Of a stretch of 64,000 nucleotides of DNA, positions 57,621 to 64,000 are shown in pieces. Location of the stretch: the NCBI GenBank assembly GCA_020226215.1, contig CM035236.1, positions 55,985,057-56,049,056 on the forward strand, read 5' to 3'. Each line of letters begins with the position of its first letter. The first letter of the stretch is position 1. The DNA is from Sindora glabra. Lineage: Eukaryota; Streptophyta; Magnoliopsida; Fabales; Fabaceae. The notes below the pieces were generated by a model. That model did no database searches. It saw only the letters and a program-made list of their open reading frames with translations, and was not told the origin of the DNA. Position numbers and translations under genes: made by a program.

Positions 57621-58290
57621 ATTAAGGATTTTTCTTAATTTAATATAAATTGCACAAGTGTAATTCACTGTAATGCAATATTGATTAAGAAGAGATTGAT
57701 TGCATGATTATGACTTGCTACAACATAGTATTCACTAAAAAGAAATAACAAATTGATACATGGCAAGTTATAAGAATAATACTTGTCATAAAGGGAGATA
57801 AGGAATAATATAGCTGATATATAGATTTCTAGATTTTAATTCCACGTCATAATTTAATTCACTATTTGCCATTACTTAAACTTTGAGCTTTAGTTTATTA
57901 ATAGTTACTAAACTTCTAGCCAATAATCATTATTTTATCTTTTTCAAATAAGAATATTTTGCGTGCCTCCCTCATTTATCATTCCTTTCCATAATCATCT
58001 TGGGATGACAGTGTTAAACAAGCAAGCTTTTATATGGTTTGATGTTAGTGAAACCATATGACTGGATTGATTTTCCTAGCCCTAACTATCCATTTATGGG
58101 TCCGCTAAACATCAAAATTTTCTAAAATTAATTTCATTTTTATTTTGATAGAAATTATTTTAATTCATTTGCAAATGAATTCTTTTAGTTGGAATGTATT
58201 GAAAAATGCATGGAATTCAATTAAAAAGTAAAATTTGATAATATCATTATAAATATAATACTAAAAATAGGGTTTTTTATGTAATAATTA
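57621..58290. other. AT-rich DNA; may include the lost 3' end of copia C
   Basis: The minus-strand copia remnant would have its purine tract and 3' LTR here, but neither could be recognised. Confidence 0.35.
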
Positions 58291-59672
58291 TTTTAGAATA
58301 AATGAATTAAATTCATGTTAAATTTAATGGATTTCATAGTGGTACAAATATAATTTGTTAATTAAGAGTGGTTTCTAAAGTCATACCCCAATTGGAGCTT
58401 GGCACATTTATTTATACTATAATATGCATAAGAAATAAGGTTATAATAAGTCTAAACTCATCTAGGCTTAAAAGCCCATAATAATAATTTAATTACCTAC
58501 TAACATTTCTATTAACTTAAAGAATAGATATCAAACATGTCTAATTTGTTACAAATATCATCAACCTATTTTTCTAGAAGAGCTTTAATAAATTAGTCAA
58601 CCAATTAGTCCCCAATTCTAATATGTCTTAGAACAATAATCCCTTTATAAAGTTTTTTTCTAATAAAAGAACAATCAACTTTTTCATATATTGTTCGTTC
58701 AAGAAAAATTAGATTTGTAGCAACATGAGTAGTAAAAGAGCTTTAGATTCAAGCATTCTTGTTTTACTTAAAATATCAAGAACATATTTCCTTTGTGCCA
58801 AGAAAATTCCCTTCCTTAAGCAATTTCAATTCCCAAGAAATATCAAAGTGTTCTAAGGTCTTTAGTTTGAAACTTGGTTTGAAAAAAATCTTTCAACTTT
58901 GAAATATCCAATTTATCACTAGCAGTGATTAAAATATCATCCATGTACATAATGAGAACCTGATTATTTCTAAAAACACAAAATAGTTATTTTGCTTTTC
59001 TTTATCCTAAAATCTATCACTATCTTGCTAAATCTCCTAAACTAAGCCTAAGAAGACTACTTTAGGCTATACAAAGATTTTTTTAGTCAATAAACCTTGT
59101 CATACTCCCTCAAAGTAACAAAGCCAAGTGGTAGCTCCATATACACCTCTTCAAATAAATCATCATGTAAGAAGGTATTTTTAACATCAAGTTGATAGAA
59201 AAATTAGTTATGAAGGGCAACAAAAGATATAAATAATTAAATAGAAATGATTTTGGCTACAAATGCAAAAGTTTCTAAATAATATGCATAATAAGTCTTT
59301 TACCACCAAACATTATGAATAATAAATCTTTGCTTATCCTTTTTCCACTAAACATGTCTTCAATCGAGTAACAGTGCCCTCATACACTTACTTACACCTA
59401 ATAGATTTTTCCATCTAGTAATGAGACAATATCCTAAGTTTGATTTGCAGTAAGAGCCTACCTTTCTTCTTTCATAATAGTAAGCTACCTAGAGTGAGAG
59501 ATGGCAAGTACCTTTATATCATGCCTAAGAATACTAATAGAATTAAGTGGCGCAATAAATGATTAGAAGGACACAAGTAGGGAGGTATATGATACATAGT
59601 TAGAAATGAGATAAAGGAGATCAATGTTAAATCATTGAGTGCAATTATGAATACCATTTCGGTGGACAATAG
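58291..59672 (-). pseudogene. Reverse transcriptase and RNase H remnant of copia C
   Basis: Minus-strand reading in order: LDVKNTFLHDDLFEEVYMEL (about 59194-59135; usually QLDVKNAFLHGDLxEEVYM), KSLYSLK (about 59085-59065; KALYGLK), a YMDDILIT-like catalytic site (about 58946-58923; usually YVDDIIIT), then FQTKFQTKDLRTL and YFLGIEI-like (58890-58820). Decayed RNase H traces extend to about 58400. Stops are common. The upstream link to integrase is interrupted by the solo LTR at 59673-61312. Confidence 0.8.
59668..59672 (+). other. Target-site duplication, left copy (AATAG)
   Basis: AATAG is repeated exactly at 61313-61317. Confidence 0.9.
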
Positions 59673-60649
59673 TGTTGGTGTGTGTCCTAGAACCAATCAT
59701 ATAGATGATTGAAGTAATACACAATGTATTATATTTTATTTTAGGCAATTTAATTATTATATTTTATTTTTATAATTTTATTATTATTATGCGTAATTTA
59801 TAACTTAATATAATAATTATCTTTAGAATAGCTTCGCTATTCCTAAAATGCCCCTAGTCAAGTATTATTATGAAAAGGATAGTAATAATACATCGAGACT
59901 AGCATGTATAGTGACTGATGATTACGAATCATGGATATGTGATATCAAGTCAATACATGAGTACATTGCTAGTGAACAATGTACTAGACTGACCTATTAT
60001 GAGAATATTGCATGGATAGATGTGTCATAAGTTATTCTCATATGATCATAAATACACATAAATCTTTGACTTGGAGTCACTATGATTCTTTACACGAGGA
60101 ATTACTCACTTTAATATTGTCCTATGTCACCTTTAATTAGGATGACGAATAGGGCATTGATTAGGTATGTCATAAATCGTGCAGAGGGAAGTAAGTGATG
60201 TAGATAAGATTTTGTTACTCTTATATAAAAGAGAAATATCCTTGGGCCCCTTGATTGAGTGAGACTTAGAAATGTATGGCCATGCTCAATTGGATTAATA
60301 TGTGATATTAATTATTTATTTTAAGTCTACTCAGTATCAAGAAATATAAATTGAACATTGACGAGGATGACACATTCCATGCCTCAAGTTTAATTTGGAT
60401 ATTATTACAAAAGGGTTATGATGCAAAACGTTGATCATGTATTAGGTGGATGTCGAATCACAGACATTCTTACTACTTGAGTGGCAGTGATATATTGCTA
60501 GATACCGCTCACTGTCTATGGCTCAATAATAAGTCATTATCAACATAGTAAGAACCTACAAGGTCACACAAAAGGAGTAGGAATAAGGCAATAATTAATT
60601 GGACTTATTTTCGTGCATATATATATTATTATTAAGAATATTAAATTCA

Positions 60650-60653
60650 TGTA

Positions 60654-60684
<31 letters not shown>

Positions 60685-60860
60685 GTGATATTATTTGATA
60701 TTAAAGTAATATCAAATAATTACGTTATCAAATATTAGATAAATATATTATGAGATAATATTATTTTGATATTTGATAACTATATGCAATTATCTAATAT
60801 TAAGATATTTATATTATTAGATAATATTATTTAATATTAGATAATTAATAGATAAGTCCT
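60650..60860. repeat. AT dinucleotide run and nested hairpins in the LTR
   Basis: An (AT)n run at about 60652-60682 is followed by a perfect 14-base inverted repeat, ATTATTTGATATTA (60690-60703) against TAATATCAAATAAT (60707-60720). Further TATCAAATATTAGATAA / TTATCTAATATTA-type inverse blocks continue to 60850. Confidence 0.85.
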
Positions 60861-60967
60861 ATCTCTCCTTATTATCTTTAGGATAAGGATAAAATGAGTT
60901 GTTAAGTGTGATTAGGATTTTGGAAGCATTATCCTAGTAGGACTAGGATTGTGGCTTGCCTAAGTTC

Positions 60968-60977
60968 TATAAAAAGG
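60968..60977 (+). promoter_or_regulatory. LTR TATA box
   Basis: TATAAAAAGG, about 340 bases before the LTR end, in the position expected for an LTR core promoter. Confidence 0.6.
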
Positions 60978-61312
60978 AGCTTGAGGGCAGCACATTAGAG
61001 ACATGCTCATAAGCCTCCTAAAACCCTAAATCACTCAAAAAACATCGAATCCTAATTCCTAGAGAAAGAAACGCATCCTAGCAGATTCGTGGAGGGCGAG
61101 AGGTTGTTATTCACTCCGTGTGGATACCGTAGAGACGCTGTACCTTTCGGCCGGTGTTTGATTCATCCGCTCTCAAGTTTTGATCAATAGAAATATGAGT
61201 GCCCAATAGGTAAAACCCTAATCATTGATTTATGCTTTTTGCATGGATCCTAGGTAGAATTCGGATTAAAATTTTGAAATTCCATTGTATGTAATAATCC
61301 GAATTCCTAATA

Positions 61313-61317
61313 AATAG
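61313..61317 (+). other. Target-site duplication, right copy (AATAG)
   Basis: Exact partner of 59668-59672. Confidence 0.9.
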
Positions 61318-61666
61318 GAATATTAAATTTAAATGACAAAAGATAAGGATTTGATAAGGAAGAAGCTGATAAAGAAGACAAAGTTGGAGGTGAGTTAATG
61401 ATTAGTGCAACCTCAAATTGATTAGTATTATCAAGTGGAAGAAATGTTACTACCAATACCTATATTTTATAAGAATAAACATGTTTATAGGAGGATGAAC
61501 TCAATTATTTTTTAGGAGGACTTGAGATTGCTGAAGGGTAAAATACACAAGAATATATTCATCAAGAAAATCACATATAGAGGAAGAGGGGTTAGAAAAG
61601 CCAAAAATGGAGTGAACTTAAAAAATGTAACATTAGATAATAGAATATAATGATTCAAGTTAGGAG
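61318..61666 (-). pseudogene. Integrase C-terminal / linker remnant of copia C
   Basis: The minus-strand reading gives LLSNVTFFKFTPFLAF (about 61642-61592), matching the copia segment SxDVTFFExTPFF that follows the integrase C-terminus, then a Ser/Pro-rich linker. It is the upstream part of the element whose reverse transcriptase lies below 59672, in the correct order for the minus strand. It is cut at 61667 by the next LTR. Confidence 0.7.
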
Positions 61667-64000
61667 TATCACAACCTAACCTGCTTATGACTGGAGTGGA
61701 TCCTGATGTTGGTTTCCACAAGCCTTGACAAGTTTTTCTCTTTCTATCTAATGGAAGTTTCCAAATTTTTAAGAAAACTAGAAATTTCATTATAAAATTT
61801 TACAAAAAATAGATAGAGTCTCTCTTATTTTAAGATACTTCCCAAGGGCCACATGCCCTATAATATTAAAACTTGCTTTATTTCCAGATACAATAGTATC
61901 AAATACACACAATATTATACAATTACAACATATATGTAGAAAAACGATTCAACGCATTAATAGTTGAATCAATGAAAACTCTATTTTTATTTCTAATCCC
62001 AATTCAACTATTAAAACTCTTTATAAGGTGGTCCCGGATCTCCATAGATGCAAAGGGTTTAAGGACTCTTATCTTAACCTAGAAACATTGAAAATAAAGC
62101 AGAGTGAGTTACATAAACTCAGTGAGCATATACCTACCACTAACTTGTAGGAGATAAATTTTATATATTTGTAAGGTTACATACTAATCATGTTTTATAC
62201 TAAAACTAATCACAAACCCATTTTCTTAGATCTTTTAATTACATAGCACTAAACTTCAAGTTGAATATACACTTGCACATAACTAGATTTTATATCTTAT
62301 ATCGCAAATCATAGTATTCTCAACTATTTGCTAGCACACTAATTCCTTATCATCTCATATACTACCCATTTTGGGTAAACATTGCAATCACAAATAGCCA
62401 ATATGGTTTAAACACAACAGGTTATCATAGTTACATCAAGTCTTTATACTCATATCAAATAGTGATATTCAATCACCAGCAAAGTTCTAATATTACATCA
62501 CATTTTATAATCATTTATGATAACCATGAATGTATCCATCTTTCTAATCTCCTAATCATTTTTATATCATTCTCCCATGATTTGTTAAGAATTTTCCATC
62601 CATCTATTTGATCAGTCTTATCTCCTTCGTAGTTGTTTGTAAGGTTTCATAGATAATATACACATGAGAATTCAACTTTCATTTTATAATTATTTATAAA
62701 TCATCAATGCAAAATAATTAATCTATCACTTGATAGTATCAAGCACATAGCAGTATAGACACTACTATGCAAATATTATTAAATTTGATCACAATTTATC
62801 AATAGTTATCGCCACAATTACATTTTCACTATGCACTCTAATAATTATAATTCATACTTATACTATGAAATTGAACTTATGTATGAGTGCAAATATATAC
62901 ACATAAATAGAAAATTCAAATTGCTAATAAGAAGATACATTTCACAATATTTAAATCATCTTTTATCAAGATAAAATTAGTAGTGAGATACATATTCACC
63001 TAATAACATTGATCCACCCTGGGAAATCTAATGCACCTATGTTCATCTTTTCATATTTTCCTCCTATTATTACCATGTATAGAGATAAATTATAAATATA
63101 TGCACATTACTTATTTTCTTTCCATACATTACAAATCCATGTTCAATTTATGATATAATGGCACCCCATGTTATTACTTCTTATTTTCATAATTCCTAAG
63201 ACTAACTCTTAACTTAGATATACTATTACTTAGGAACTTTCAAATTAAAATTGTATAAATTTAATAGTAGAACTTGAAGATCTAAAAATGTTTATCTTTT
63301 ATTACTTTATCATTCTAGACTATCACTTTTTTTATTCTTAACTATTTTATTAAAAGATCAAGGATTTTCATAAATAAAAGATTTTCTAAATCAGAATATC
63401 AAACCATCTAAAATATCTAGATCTTAAGTTCTATAAGAGTTCTATCCATATTAGTGTATAAAATTATACACTTCATTCCTTATATTTTTAATTCTTCTTT
63501 AAAAAATAAGAAGATTATGTTTATTAGAAAAGGCCAAATTGAAGTCTAAACATTAAAAATATTAGATTTTTATGATATAAATATATTTTAAATATTCTTA
63601 TCTAAAACTTTTAAGCGTAAAATTCTTATTTTATCATTATTATATCAAGTATCCAAATAGTATGATAGGACAAGGATTTTTCTAAATCAAATTCAAAATT
63701 CACATAATCTTAAAATGTAATATTCTAAAAAAGTTTTAATTAAAATATTCTATCATTCTATAGCATAAAAATGTTATCTTTCAAAATCACTAGTTAAAAT
63801 CCATAATATTTAAAAATGGGTATCCTTTCATTTTTGCATTAATATGCCATAATGGTAGAATAAAATACTCTATTTTATATCTTAATTGTTCTATTTTAGC
63901 ATTTTATAACATAAAAATTATATTTTTCCTAGGAATCATTGTAGGTTTAAAAATACCTAAATGAATTTTTCTTGAATTAATTATCAAAGCATTATAAATA
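61667..64000 (-). mobile_element. Third copy of the 3.45-kb LTR family, minus strand, runs off the window
   Basis: Its left edge TATCACAACCTAA and the following blocks (GATCC, TTTCCACAAGCCTT, AAAATTTTACAAAAAA, then TAGAGTCTCTCTTATTTT and a CACAT(G/A)CCCTA block) match the LTR at 5189-8662 in the same orientation, and this continues in style to the window end (ATATTCACCTAATAAC near 62992 against ATATACTTACCTAGTAAGG near 6660). Whether it is a solo LTR or the edge of a whole element cannot be told. The other target copy (AGGAG on this side) would lie outside. Confidence 0.8.

Larger units (their letters stand above)
59673..61312 (+). mobile_element. Copia-type solo LTR, 1.64 kb, perfect AATAG duplication
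   Basis: It starts TGTTGGTGTGTGTCCTAGAA and ends GAATTCCTAATA, a decayed form of the GATCCCAACA end of its relative at 32890-34257. Exact AATAG flanks both sides. Shared blocks include CATGAGTACA (59957), GTGCAGAGGGA (60179) and the CCCCTTGATTGAGT, TGGATACC and ATGGATCC parts. TATAAAAAGG at 60968-60977 is a likely core promoter. It is about 270 bases longer than its relative, largely because of an AT-rich expansion at 60620-60860. Confidence 0.92.

Noticed and set aside
59848..60030. Sixty-codon plus-strand frame in the 59.7-kb LTR
   Set aside because: It lies inside a solo LTR whose relative at 32.9 kb does not keep the frame. No domain is visible.

Overview
The window looks like nuclear DNA of a flowering plant, probably a dicot. 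It is very AT-rich, it holds one clear plant-type single-exon gene for an ESCRT-I subunit (VPS23/ELC, the plant TSG101 homologue), and nearly everything else is decayed transposable elements with plant-type tRNA-Met primer sites and LTR ends. No rRNA, tRNA, CRISPR or bacterial-type feature was seen.

Layout. 1-2.5 kb: 3' part and LTR of an old Ty3/gypsy element. 3.2-3.6 kb: one end of a CACTA-like DNA transposon. 4.0-15.95 kb: Ty1/copia element A, split by two ~3.45-kb LTRs of one family in opposite orientations. 16-21 kb: AT-rich DNA with palindromes, possible small DNA transposons and a trinucleotide-rich stretch. 21.4-27.5 kb: a gene island with less extreme base composition, holding a MITE, an unidentified broken gene and VPS23 (minus strand, 25874-27133). 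28.2-31.5 kb: truncated Ty3/gypsy element on the minus strand (LTR, primer site, gag). 31.8-35.7 kb: L1-type LINE remnant, minus strand, split by a copia solo LTR with a perfect TCCAG target duplication. 36.27-38.82 kb: large solo LTR with a perfect ATGTT duplication and GC-rich internal repeats. 40.7-41.5 kb: unidentified protein-coding remnant. 42.56-51.18 kb: copia element B with both LTRs, primer site, purine tract and LTR TATA boxes, split by a 3.1-kb solo LTR. 54.0-55.1 kb: a comparatively fresh Ty3/gypsy integrase fragment. 58.3-61.67 kb: copia remnant C, minus strand, split by a second copia solo LTR (perfect AATAG duplication) and cut at its 5' side by a third copy of the 3.45-kb LTR family, which runs off the window.

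The layers give a relative order of events: copia bodies and the LINE are oldest, LTR insertions came later, and most of those collapsed to solo LTRs. At two copia sites, removing the LTR plus one target copy brings the reverse transcriptase frame back into register. I found no convincing new biological system. The most useful leads are the nesting history, the unidentified coding remnant at 40.7 kb, the broken gene at 24.4 kb and the terminal-repeat-bounded GC-richer segment at 18.1-18.7 kb.
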